Source: Anoplopoma fimbria
Taxonomy: Eukaryota; Chordata; Actinopteri; Perciformes; Anoplopomatidae
DNA length: 64,000 nt
Direction: 5' to 3'
Assembly (NCBI RefSeq): GCF_027596085.1
Contig: NC_072472.1
Location: 8,714,371 to 8,778,370, forward strand
Numbering within the stretch: position 1 is the stretch's first letter; each line of letters starts with the position of its first letter. Positions 1-10,240 of the stretch are shown here, piece by piece. The position numbers and the translations under genes are program-made. The notes under the pieces are model-generated. The model was not told the DNA's origin and did no database searches. It was given only the letters and a program-made list of their open reading frames with translations.

Positions 1-1110
1 TTCACACTTCAGTCATTGATTGAGTACAGTTAATAAGCCTTTCCATTCTCAACATGTTACATTACTAGTCTGTCATTATGCCCAATAATTGTACTGTACT
101 GTAAACTGTTGTGTACCAAATTGTTGCTGATGCAGAGGCTAACGCAATCTTCTAAGGGGAAATGATTTGTCTAGTCCATATCCGCTTCAACCACACCGTC
201 TTGCTCAAATGAGGCCAGCGAACAATAGCTGCTCTCTTTGCAACATGCCTATCTTAGTAGTCCTCTTGATTCTTTTACTTAGTCCACTGCACATTCATGA
301 TGAGGTCATTTTTTAACCCTTTACATGCAACCATACTGTTAACGCAGGCTGAGCTGTTGGTAGACTTTTTAAGTAGTGAGAATAAAGAAATGGTCGAAAT
401 AATTATACTTTTAGTTAGTCCCTTTAGGGTCATTATTTTACATATTCACCATCAGAGAGGTCAAAGCAGAAGGTCAGCTTATCAACAGCACCCAGGGTGT
501 CATGTAGAGGCTCAGTGTTAATCAAATATAAAGTGGATTGACCCTGTCTCGGTCTTGTCTGGCCCTTTTTTGTGGTTGTTGTCTTTTCTTTCATTTAATT
601 TGATTGCTCTGTCTTTCAAAGAGGGTTGTATGCTTGTAAAGAAAATAAAGCATTAAACAATAAACTTGACCTTGGATTCTCAATTTGAGGATCTTTTTTA
701 TGACGACGTAATGGATGGGCATTGATATATACTGTATATATAAAGTGTATTTAACTTATCATTTGGTTAAAGCTCTGAGCTTGTTGCAGCCAGGTTGGTT
801 CCTATGCAACTTGTGCTTCTTAAATATGTTATTCTCTTCAATCCCAGGTTCATGGCACAGTGCTCATCAGAGGAATTGATTGCCTTCCCAAGGGTGACTA
901 TTTAATGTGGTTTGGGCCAATGCCACATTGAAAAAGCCTGTGTTTAATAACGTACAGTATGTCTGGACTCCTCGTCTCTCTAGATACATATGACAATTGT
1001 TTTCTAGTGTCATGTACTGTTCCACCACCCCCACACTAATAAAGGCACATTTTCCAACCATCCACCGATTATTACACTAAACTAATAGAATTCTTCTATT
1101 CTTGGTCAGC

Positions 1111-1185
1111 TGGTCTGGAGCCTATCCCAGCATGCCTAAGGACAAGCGGCAGTGTACACACCAGACACGTCACCAGTCTGTCACA
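1111..1185 (+). repeat. Degenerate dispersed fish repeat (GGAGCCTATCCCAGC family)
   Basis: The segment contains GGAGCCTATCCCAGC followed by a CACCAGTCTGTCACA-type end. From memory, this matches a widespread vertebrate/fish repeat whose consensus runs from a GGAGCCTATCCCAGC motif to a GTCGCCAGTC motif. The copy is old and diverged. I cannot assign the family without a repeat library. Confidence 0.5.
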
Positions 1186-2501
1186 ATATGTAAAGCACAA
1201 CTTCCCAATCTCAGTTTTTATCCTACTTCATAGCACAGACAGATGGAGGATCAATCAGTTTCTGCTTGGTTTCTTGCCACTGAAAGTTGAGACATAAGGT
1301 GAAAAACAAAAAAGAGCTCCTATTTCACACTGCTGCCTCCACGCTGCTTAGAAACCACTTCCATCCCCAGCAGTCATAATCAAACACATATGAATAAGCA
1401 AGTTAAAAAAAAAGTGCTATGGTGATGTTTAGCTTTGGAACTTTGGTCTTCCATTTCACTGAATTATGAAGAATACAGGCCTAGCAATAGATAGTCTTCA
1501 TCTACAGTACCAAAGGCGTTTCCAGTTCATTAAACACACATAATTGTATCTGACTGATTCAAGAACACAAATACTTTTGATAGTACTTTAATAACGTGTA
1601 CCTATCTTTCGGCATTCCCTTAGTAAAAACACATGTTGTGAATCTTTGCTCCAGGAACAAATTGCACTGCTTAAGGATGAACATTTTATTCTGAAAATGA
1701 CTGTGTACAATAAGGAAATGAGCACATTGTTGCTCCTTGGTGGAATGTGCACAACAAGCAGCTCCCACTGCTCTAAGCAAAAAAAAGCAACTGCCCCCCT
1801 TCAAAAAAGTTTAGTTTCGTGAATACTGCGGATGGAAAATGTGTGACAGCTGTGCAGCTCTGGATAAGCAAGTAGAGATATTTTGGGTTTTTTCCTACAG
1901 CTTTAAAGTAAAAGTTTATCCTGTATCCAAAAAGACTGGGAATGCTGGAAGACTTCGCTTGTGAAGTTGAGTGTACACGTGTGCAGCATGGAAACTGTTC
2001 TTGGTGACATGGAAATAAAATTGATGACCCCATGGCAAAAAGTCTCTGCACTTTCCATCCTTCTTAAGCAAGAGATCAGTCTATTTTTGTTCACAATTTA
2101 ATACACTAAAAAAAATAGAGAGGGAGAAATGCTTCGGTTTTATATAAAAAATGCTATTTGTAAGGTTTGTTCTCTAATCAACAATGATCAATTCCCATCA
2201 TTGCGTTATGCAGAAATGGATACTAAACTTCCTGATGATAAGTAGCAGAAATAGCTCATAAGAGTGTCCGGATGCTGGTCAAGTATTCTCAGGAAGTAAC
2301 AACTGTCACATATGCAAGATGTCGTGCACTAGTGTTAAAATTAATGGACTCTTTGTTCCAAAGTAAACAGTGCATTTGATGTGGTGGAGTTAATTCTGTA
2401 CTAGTTTTGGTTATCAACTCCATCTACAGGTAAATCAATATTTGGCAAAATTATTAGAGCGGAACTTCTTTTAAAACATAAAACAGCAAATAAGTGACAC
2501 G

Positions 2502-2525
2502 ATTATTATTATTATTATTATTATT
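2502..2525. repeat. (ATT)n microsatellite
   Basis: About eight copies of the trinucleotide ATT in a row. Confidence 0.95.
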
Positions 2526-4043
2526 TAATTTCCCCTCTGTTTGTGTGTGCTTCAGGATCATCTGCTCAACACAACTACTGTGCCATCTGATTATAAAATA
2601 TGGTTATATGGATTGGAACAACGAAGTAGGTGTAGAAGAATACAAATTCCCTGAACAATTGTAGAAATCCTTTTGAAGTTACTGAGTGAACAAACACAGT
2701 CTGTGGTCAGTGGTCACACAAAAAACACACGTTTCCTTGGTTAAACTACGCCATCAGCTGCTTGGTCCAGCTGTGTTGACAGGATGTGGTGAATAACACT
2801 TCCTCTCTGGCTCTGAGGCTTTCGGTATATCAAGTGACCACTTTGTGTCAGTTTTTTTTAACAGCATCCTCTTTTATAAGTTCATATAAACCCATCCTGA
2901 ATCAAAACACAAAACAACAGCATCAGAGAGAATAAGGTAGACCAGAGCAGACGAGAATCAGGCAAGATAGGGTGGAGAAAAAAGCAAAGGAAGATGACAT
3001 GAAATGAAGAAATGGTAATGACGGGATCTGCATGACTCAGCCCTATGTCACTATCCTGGCCAGGCACCTGGGATGACGCCTGATAATGTTGAACCGCCGA
3101 CTTGTATTTCATCACAGTCACCAGTCTAATAGGTCAAAATCATAAAATAGCTCCTGAAAAAGATTACAAAAAACATTGAATAACAATGCTGGCAGATACA
3201 AACATGTTTAATCTCTGCATCATGCCATTCAGAGTCGCCACTTTTATGAAAGAAATACCGCAGCCTTAATGTGGCTTATAATATGTCAATGCCAAATGTA
3301 ACAGGAGATAAGCGATTGGCTTTTAATGTCTCCGGCTGGTTTTATCTATATCACCCTCACAAGTGAGAGGCCACCCACAGGCTGTCAACACAGCAGGAAG
3401 CAGCTGCATGGTATGGCCGGGTGAACAGCAGCGTGGAATGCCCCTGCTGAAAATATCTCACATATGCTTAATCTGGTTCGATGCCATTGATCCGACACTG
3501 CAGGTCTTTAGCTATGTAACTAGCAGCTCTGTTGTACAATATAGGTGGATGTTTTAAAAGAGGCAACAGGAGAGAGTTTGTTCTTCCTAGCACATACATA
3601 TTAAAAAGTACGGTCAGTTATTTATTCAGAAACAGTCACTCTTCATCCCCTGCTAGGATTTATGGCTTTGAAAAACTTAAGCTCACTTTCTGGAGACAGA
3701 ATTATTTGAAGGTTTCCCAATCTCCTCCTCTCACATAGACACACTACAAAGGTCTAAAAAGCTTTCTTCTTGAGCCAAAAACATCAAATGTAAAGCAGGG
3801 CGAAGGCCGAATGATCAAACCGAATTTATTCAATTAATGAAGTTGTGAATCTTTCATCAAGCTTAATCAAATTGTGTTGCAATTTTCAAAACATGAATAG
3901 ATACTTTGAACTTTATAAATATAATATGTAATTGAGAATAGTTATGGAATCCAATGACAGATGTTCAACCATCCTATGCAGCCTGGATTCAAGTGAAAAG
4001 TCCAAAATCTTTTACTGGTCATACAGTACTTTATTCAGAACAA

Positions 4044-4120
4044 CAACACACACAGACACACACACACACTCTCACAACCTCCCACCCACACACACTCACA
4101 CAACCACCCACCCAAACACA
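4044..4120. repeat. CA-rich imperfect microsatellite
   Basis: Interrupted CACA runs with CCCAC variants. They produce a spurious Thr/His-rich open frame that should not be read as a gene. Confidence 0.85.
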
Positions 4121-5226
4121 AAAAGCCCTAAGATTACACTACACATCTCTCCTCCTCCCTTTCGATCAGCCATCTTTCTTGTCTCTTTAAGAAGAATGCA
4201 ATTTCAATTACGAGGGTCGACATTTGCACTAAGAATAATGAAAAAGAGTGATGGGTTAAGTCAAGTTCTTCAACTGTAACTCTTCCTGTTTGACAATAGC
4301 TCAACTGGGGGCAGGGCATAAAGGAATGAATAGCCCTTTGAAATGTTATCAGTTAAGAGCAAATAGCAGCCCTATATGTGTGTTTAGCCAACATGTGTTG
4401 ATTACACAACAAGGATTAGTGTTAATAGCTACACATGGACTTATACTTTGGCATGGCCATATCAAAACTATACCATAAGTGTGCTATCAGCTGATTTATA
4501 AGTAAGACTGTTGGCCGCTTTTGAAGCCTTAAGTCAAACTAATGATATTAGTATTGAAATAGTTTATATTCTTCTGGTTAAGTTCTTGCAGACTCAGAAA
4601 AAACAAAACACGGTGGAGCGTTATAATTCCGGGTTTCATTGCTCATGCTTTGACCATCCTAATCAATTAAAAGGAATTTAATCCAATTACGGTTGACAGT
4701 ACGCTTGGACTAAATTGACTATGTGCTCATTAAAAGCAGTTCCTCTCTGGGTTTCCTGGAGTCCATGCTCTCTAAGCTCAGACATGGCCAGGGCCTCGGA
4801 TCCATTACCTTTCGAAAAAATAGGAAGGGAAACTAGGATACTAATGAGATTCCCTCCTTGAGCAACACACACTGCCAGCGTGACGTTGGAGAATGATTCA
4901 GGCATTTCTGTGGTCATCAGTGCGGTCGTCGCATTCATCACTGTCCTCTATTAACTTCACTGGGACATTTTCCGACTCCCCTCGCTGAATGTAATCACCA
5001 GTGTCGTATGGGTGGAGCAGGGAGCCCTCGGCTAAAGGCGCTACGTCTACAGGGGGACGGTGTTAAATGGAGAGAGTACTTCTATTCACTTCCTGACCTA
5101 TGCTAGTCACACTCCTTGCCCTCTGAAACATGCAACTGCACACACAACTACAGTATAAAAAAAGAAAAAAAAAATCACATACCAAGACACACTATCACAC
5201 AGTTACACATGCAGACGCGTACTCAC

Positions 5227-5307
5227 CTGGAGGTCAAAGAACTTGCTGTAGCGTCTGAAAATGATTTCTGTACTGCCATCGCTCCAGGACACTTTGATGA
5301 TGTAAAC
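5227..5307 (-). CDS. sh3pxd2b: sh3pxd2b-like (Tks adaptor) coding exon 2: start of the PX domain
   Basis: This 81-nt exon encodes residues 25-51 and is in phase 0 at both ends. The acceptor reads tttttttgcag-like on the minus strand and the donor is GTGAGT. The peptide begins [14 protein letters not shown] and ends [11 protein letters not shown]. These are the first PX strands and the RRYSKFFDL motif that carries the phosphoinositide-binding arginine in Tks4/Tks5 (SH3PXD2B/SH3PXD2A). Family knowledge: these are multi-SH3 scaffold proteins, Src substrates that bind membrane phosphoinositides through PX and build podosomes/invadopodia. GSTE in this exon and the MP-R-R start of exon 1 fit SH3PXD2B better than SH3PXD2A, so the family is secure and the paralogue is likely but not proven. 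The previous exon ends exactly on ...NKHY, as in the human proteins. The gene continues off the left edge, so the SH3 domains are not in this window. Confidence 0.93.
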
Positions 5308-7215
5308 CTGCAAAAAAGCAAAAGAGAAAAATATGTTTAAACTAACAAACAGCCATTACAGTCAACCACTTGATACTTCCCATCCCCCTTGGGGCATCAC
5401 TCCTGACTCATGGTGCCAGTAATTGGCAGTGCTGTGACTCCTACAGGGTAGCGTGAGGAAAGGCAGACAGCACGCTTGTCAGGCGTCAGCCGGCGGACAT
5501 CATCCGTTCACATGAACGCAATAGGGATATCCGATTATTTCATTTCCCAGTCCTTTTGCATCACTCCCTGCTGAAGAGGAAGTCATTATCCTATATAGAT
5601 GCAGCAGATTTGGAAATACTGTCTAATCAAATATGGTGCTCTTTATGACATTGTTGTGGAAGCTGTTGCCATAAAGACCCCAGCAGCAAATATCCGCAAT
5701 GGAGACGTCAGTTCATGGGTTTGATGTGAAGACTTCAATGTGAAATAACATCACATGAAAAATGTCTGCAGACTATCCCAACACAATTACAATACAGAGA
5801 TACATTGTTGTTACCTTTGTAATAAAATAGACCTCTTGTAGCTAACGTAAACATGTGCAACTGCAAATTCCATCAGCCAGATATTAAGACAGTAGAACAG
5901 CACAAAGCATCGAACCCAAAGCATCTAGCTTAATCATTGCAGTCTTCAGGCAGCAGACACAGTTCTTTATTTTGTTCTCTGAAGAGAAAGAAGACGGGAG
6001 AGGCAGGGAGGTGATTGGAAACTCCCCGGTGGCTCGCTGTGTCTGGCTGAATGCTGTTGGCCCGGCTCCCAGACCTTCTCTGGACTCGCTCTCTCTTTCA
6101 GGGCAGTAAAGTCAGATATAGCCACGGATGGACCAACTACATGAGCTATATAGACCAGCAGGGAGGCTGTCTTCATCAAATAAAAATAGTTATGTCTCAA
6201 TGTGTGTAAACTCTAACCAGTGGAGGGCCATCTACACAACAACATGAGCTAGAGACGTCTTTTTAGAGCATTGTCTCGGGCCAACATCTATTTGCTTCAT
6301 TCTCAACAATTAAGGTAGAGAACCATAATGAAAAAGGGTTTTATTTTCTATGCTACAGTCTATAAAAATAATTAAGACAAATAAGCTCTCTTATCTGGAA
6401 GTGCATTATCTACAATGCCAAATGAGGATGAGGCCATAGCTCTGAGGGAAAAAAGGGAAAGCTATAACTTTAGCTATAAAAGAACACTTATTCTGGCAAT
6501 AAAAGGCTTTTATATCTGTAAGTCTCTAAGGAATGTAATTTGCAGGTGAGTTTTTCCATTCTGCATGATAGGTTCAACTCTGATGAGCAGAAGAGGTATA
6601 AGCTGCTTTTTGTACAATTAACTGCACCTCCAGGGTTCTGGAAGATTTAGGATGTCCGGCCTGCATGTGTAGAGAGAGTACTAGAGGCACAAAACAACAT
6701 GGGCAACAAAAAAAAAAGACAGATGGAGAAGACACGGGACCTCGAGAACTCTGTGTCCTTGACCACCAACACTCACAGCGGTATAAGGTCTGTTGGTCCT
6801 TCGACCCAGGCGTCATTTTCACACATATATGGATGCCAATCAACATATGCACGCAGGCACACGCCATGTACACGGAACTAACACAAACACCTGCTAGGGC
6901 CTTGGCATTGGCTCTCAGTGCTGGCCCTTTAGATCATATGATGACAAATGTGTTACTTTAAAATGGAATGTGTGCACTTTTTGCAGAAAAATTCCACCGC
7001 CATCCATCCCCCGGAATGATGAAAGCTCGACTGTCTGAGAATTACAGGAAAGTGAGCAATGGATCTTTGTCTTCTTGACATTCTTGTCTCCCACACCACT
7101 TTGCAGCACCAGTGGGGGATGATGGCATTGGAACAGATTCACTAAAGTGGCACAGACACTGCATGCCAATAGAGAGACACTGTATATTAGATTATAATAG
7201 CATTATCACTTGAAA

Positions 7216-7238
7216 TTTTTTTATTTTTTTTTTTTTTT
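7216..7238. repeat. Poly-T tract
   Basis: T-rich homopolymer run with one interrupting A, inside intron 1 of the sh3pxd2b-like gene. Confidence 0.9.
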
Positions 7239-8126
7239 ACATCTCCATCAACCTAACACAACAGCACTGGAATTATTCTGTGTAAATAATATACAAAAAT
7301 TTGGCTGAAAACAGACATAAATGAAAGGAAAAACAATGAAACTGGCATAAGGCCCACATAAAAACTATACAATGTGCTATACTAGAAAAAAACTGAACTA
7401 ATGAAACTACAAATTCCACTGGACATATGGTTTGTTATGTCTAGGCCCTTCCCTTTTTCAAACATTGCCTTGTGTTCACTGGGATGACATTAGGAGCTCT
7501 ACTTCCTGGTTACCAGTGCCTGTTTATTTCTGAGCAAATTGGAGAGCCTGAGGCATGACAAAGCCGAAGTGCTCAATTTGAACTCTGGGGGGGGGTGATT
7601 AGTCTGGGTGTGTTTTTGTAGACTGGACTGATTTGCTTTTTTTAATGTTTTCTGATGGCACACACGTGGCAGCAGGCTTATGAGAAGCACTGGGATTGTG
7701 TTTGTCTGTTAGACAGCAGACTCTGGTAGAATCAGCACAATGCTATATATTCACATATATGCATGTGATACAACATAGCAGAACCTATGCAGACTCAGAC
7801 GGGCTTCAAATGTCACATGAGCCACATCTGGGTGCTTCTTGATGTTATCCAAAAAAACAACAACCACACTGACCATGATCACTTTTAGTAGGAAAAAAAA
7901 GTTAGGGGGGTTAAATCTCAGAGCCAGACAAAGAACTCCATACTCCATAATAAGTCATGTATTAAATCAGGACTGCTCTAAACAGTCCACTTCGTCTGGG
8001 TTGGTAAACTGTAATTTGATACTCTCTTTGTTTTTACTTTACCCGACAGGAAAAGAGGGAAGAGTTGCAAAATACCCTCGATCTGTTGCTCACTTGAAAG
8101 CAGCAACGCTTATTATTGTTGTTATG

Positions 8127-8173
8127 ATAATAATAATAATAATAATAATAACAATAATAATAATAATAATAAA
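8127..8173. repeat. (TAA)n microsatellite next to a splice donor
   Basis: A run of TAA units with one ACA interruption. On the minus strand it begins a dozen bases into intron 1, just beyond the GTAAGC donor of coding exon 1. Confidence 0.95.
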
Positions 8174-8185
8174 AACCCTGCTTAC

Positions 8186-8257
8186 GTAGTGTTTGTTGGG
8201 ATTTCTCCGTTTCTGGACGTCTTGCACTATGACTTCTTGCAATGTGCGCCGTGGCAT
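8186..8257 (-). CDS. sh3pxd2b: sh3pxd2b-like (Tks adaptor) coding exon 1 with start codon
   Basis: This 72-nt coding exon begins ATGCCACGG and encodes 24 residues: MPRRTLQEVIVQDVQKRR followed by NPNKHY. It ends with a GTAAG donor. The segment DVQKRRNPNKHY matches the conserved N-terminal end of Tks4/Tks5 just before the PX core, and joins in frame (phase 0) to the VYII... exon at 5227-5307. An in-frame TAA 18 nt upstream of the ATG (8273-8275, minus strand) supports this start codon. The MPRR beginning resembles human SH3PXD2B (MPPRR...) rather than the long SH3PXD2A start. The exon is squeezed between two simple repeats: a TAA microsatellite on the intron side and a 45-nt poly-T in the presumed 5'UTR. 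Confidence 0.93.
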
Positions 8258-8297
8258 GATGTGTCCTCTTCTTTACGCCTCCGTTAAACAGAATTAA

Positions 8298-8304
<7 letters not shown>

Positions 8305-8340
<36 letters not shown>

Positions 8341-8349
8341 AAAAAAAAA
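8305..8349. repeat. Poly-A/poly-T tract in the presumed 5'UTR
   Basis: 45 bases of A with one G on the plus strand, so poly-T in the gene's orientation, ending about 48 nt before the ATG. Such runs are prone to length change. Confidence 0.95.
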
Positions 8350-8570
8350 GATGAATTCCCGGTTGGGTTTGTACGAGCGATCAACACCCCGGTGGAGAAA
8401 GTTTGCACGGCGACGCTCCTTTTGTCATCCGCGCCGATCAGATCCTGCGACCACTGAACGCAACAAATGTTTCCTTTTTTCTTTTTTCAGCTGACTACGT
8501 CAAATGTCCTGCCCCAGCGTCCAATGGCTCACAAGTTAACAGGCAGCAGGTTTCTTGGTTTCTTCCCCCC

Positions 8571-8575
8571 CTCTC

Positions 8576-8611
<36 letters not shown>
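8571..8611. repeat. (CT)n tract
   Basis: Polypyrimidine run of CT units in the presumed promoter of the sh3pxd2b-like gene (GA repeat in the gene's orientation). Confidence 0.95.
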
Positions 8612-8615
<4 letters not shown>

Positions 8616-8802
8616 CCTTGACCCGTCCCGCTGACGGCTCCAAACCAAACTCCCAGCCTATCCCAGCTCGCCCACTCTCCCCTCCCAATTCGAGCAACTG
8701 GGACGCTTCAGTGTTGCTCCGTGGACCAGCCCTCAGGCGTCACAGCAGACCGCAAGGCTGCAGGAGCCACACGGGTTCAATCCGTGCACTTAAAGCTGTA
8801 TC

Positions 8803-10240
8803 CACGTTGCTGGGGGAAGAACGTGTATCAATGTCAATGATCCACAATATACACAGATTTAAAGAGTGAAATTAGTTTTATACTGAAGAGAAAATGATGA
8901 TCCAAAAGTCTTTGAAGGCAGCATCTTGCTTAAGAGCATACTGTATTTAGTTGTGAACTCATTTGACTTAGTTATTTTAAGTATACTCTAGTTATATATC
9001 ACATCTGTTGCATTCTTTAAGAGCACACGTTACTAATCCACATGTATCAATGTCAATGAGTCACAATATACACATATTTAAAGAGTAAAATTAGTTTTAT
9101 ATTGAAGAGAACAGATTTAAAGAGTGAAATTAGTTTTGAAGGCAGCATATTGAAGAGAAAATGATGATCAAAAGTCTTTGAAGGCAGCATCTTGCTTAAG
9201 AGCATACTTTATTTAGTTCTGAACTAATTTGACTTAGTTATTTCAGTATACTCTAGTTATATATCACATCTGTTGCATTCTTTAAGAGCACACGTTACTA
9301 ATCCACATGTATCAATGTCAATGATCCACAATATACACATATTTAAAGAGTGAAATTAGTTTTATATTGAAGAGAAAATGATGATCAAAAGTCTTTGAAG
9401 GCAGCATCTTGCTTAAGAGCATACCTTATTTAGTTCTGAACTAATTTGACTTAGTTATTTTAAGTATACTCTAGTTATATATCACATCTGTTGCATTCTT
9501 TAAGAGCACATGTTACTAATCCACATGTATCAATGTCAATGATCCACAATATACACATATTTAAAGAGTGAAATTAGTTTTATATTGAAGAGAAAATGAT
9601 GATCAGAATCTTTGAAGGCAGCATCTTGCTTAAGAGCATACCTTATTTAGTTGTGAACTAATTTGACTTAGTTATTTTAAGTATACTCTAGTTATATATC
9701 ACATCTGTTGCATTCTTTAAGAGCACATGTTACTAATCCACATGTATCAATGTCAATGATCCACAATATACACATATTTAAAGAGTGAAATTAGTTTTAT
9801 ATTGAAGAGAAAATGATGATCAAAAGTCTTTGAAGGCAGCATCTTGCTTAAGAGCATACTTTATTTAGTATCAATGTCAATAAGCCACAATATGCACATA
9901 TTTAAAGAGTGAAATTAGTTTTATATTTCTGAACTAATTTGACTTAGTTATTTTAAGTATACTCTAGTTATATATCACATCTGTTGCATTCTTTAAGAGC
10001 ACACGTTACTGGGGGAAGAACATTTGAATCCACATGTATCAATGTCAATAAGCGACAGTGTAAACACAGATTTAAAGAGTGAAATTAGTTTTATACTGAA
10101 GAGAAAATGATGATCCAAAAGTCTTTGAAGGCAGCATCTTGCTCAAGAGCATACTTTATTTAGTTCTGAACTAATTTGACTTAGTTATTTTAAGTATACT
10201 CTAGTTATATATCACATCTGTTGCATTCTTTAAGAGCACA
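8803..10240. repeat. Tandem array of a roughly 217-bp satellite-like unit
   Basis: The same block recurs with landmarks TATCAATGTCAAT at about 8825, 9045, 9310, 9528, 9745 and 10037. Spacing is 217-220 bp, or 265 and 292 bp where partial extra pieces are inserted (near 9105-9155 and 9868-9925). That makes about 6.5 copies. Units are AT-rich, highly similar and have no lasting open frame. The first and last copies share variants (CAGATTTAAAG, ATACTGAAG, GATCCAAAAG, GGGGGAAGAAC) that differ from the inner copies, as expected when inner units are homogenised by unequal exchange. I know no named satellite with this sequence. Confidence 0.95.

Larger units (their letters stand above)
1..5226 (-). 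other. Intron 2 of the sh3pxd2b-like gene (partial) with no further exon
   Basis: This stretch follows the GT donor of the PX-encoding exon on the minus strand. I looked for the next Tks exon, which should encode the rest of the PX domain (a DKFP...GGQKDP-type segment ending near PFLPG), and found nothing on the minus strand, so that exon should lie left of the window. The DNA is AT-rich and contains a degenerate dispersed repeat (1111-1185), an ATT microsatellite (2502-2525) and a CA-rich stretch (4044-4120). Open frames here are short and unlike any family I know. Confidence 0.7.
5308..8185 (-). other. Intron 1 of the sh3pxd2b-like gene
   Basis: This 2.9-kb intron has a GTAAGC donor next to exon 1 and a pyrimidine-rich CAG acceptor at exon 2. 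I see no internal exon. It holds a poly-T run at 7216-7238 and a TAA microsatellite very close to the donor. An open frame at 6699-6881 (+) starts MGNKKKRQMEK but has no recognisable homology, and I treat it as chance. Confidence 0.85.
8258..8802 (-). promoter_or_regulatory. Presumed 5'UTR and CpG-containing promoter of the sh3pxd2b-like gene
   Basis: Upstream of the start codon the DNA becomes noticeably richer in GC and CpG (for example around 8355-8455 and 8615-8760) than the AT-rich flanks. This is usual for a TATA-less housekeeping-type vertebrate promoter. It contains a 45-nt poly-A/T tract and a CT tract. I see no convincing TATA box and cannot fix the transcription start. The poly-T followed by an AG (...AACGGAG, minus strand) could also be a splice acceptor, in which case a non-coding exon would lie further upstream. 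Confidence 0.5.

Noticed and set aside
4687..4941. 84-codon minus-strand frame just downstream of the PX exon
   Set aside because: Peptide does not match the PX domain continuation and has no acceptor in the right phase.
1..5226. Search for the third sh3pxd2b coding exon
   Set aside because: No minus-strand peptide like DKFP...PFLPG was found, so it is presumed outside the window.
6699..6881. Plus-strand frame starting MGNKKKRQMEK, with a myristoylation-like N-terminus
   Set aside because: Inside intron 1 of the sh3pxd2b-like gene. No family similarity, and the start falls in a poly-A run.
8740..8800. tRNA gene suggested by GGTTCAATCC (B-box-like)
   Set aside because: No A-box at the proper distance and no cloverleaf.
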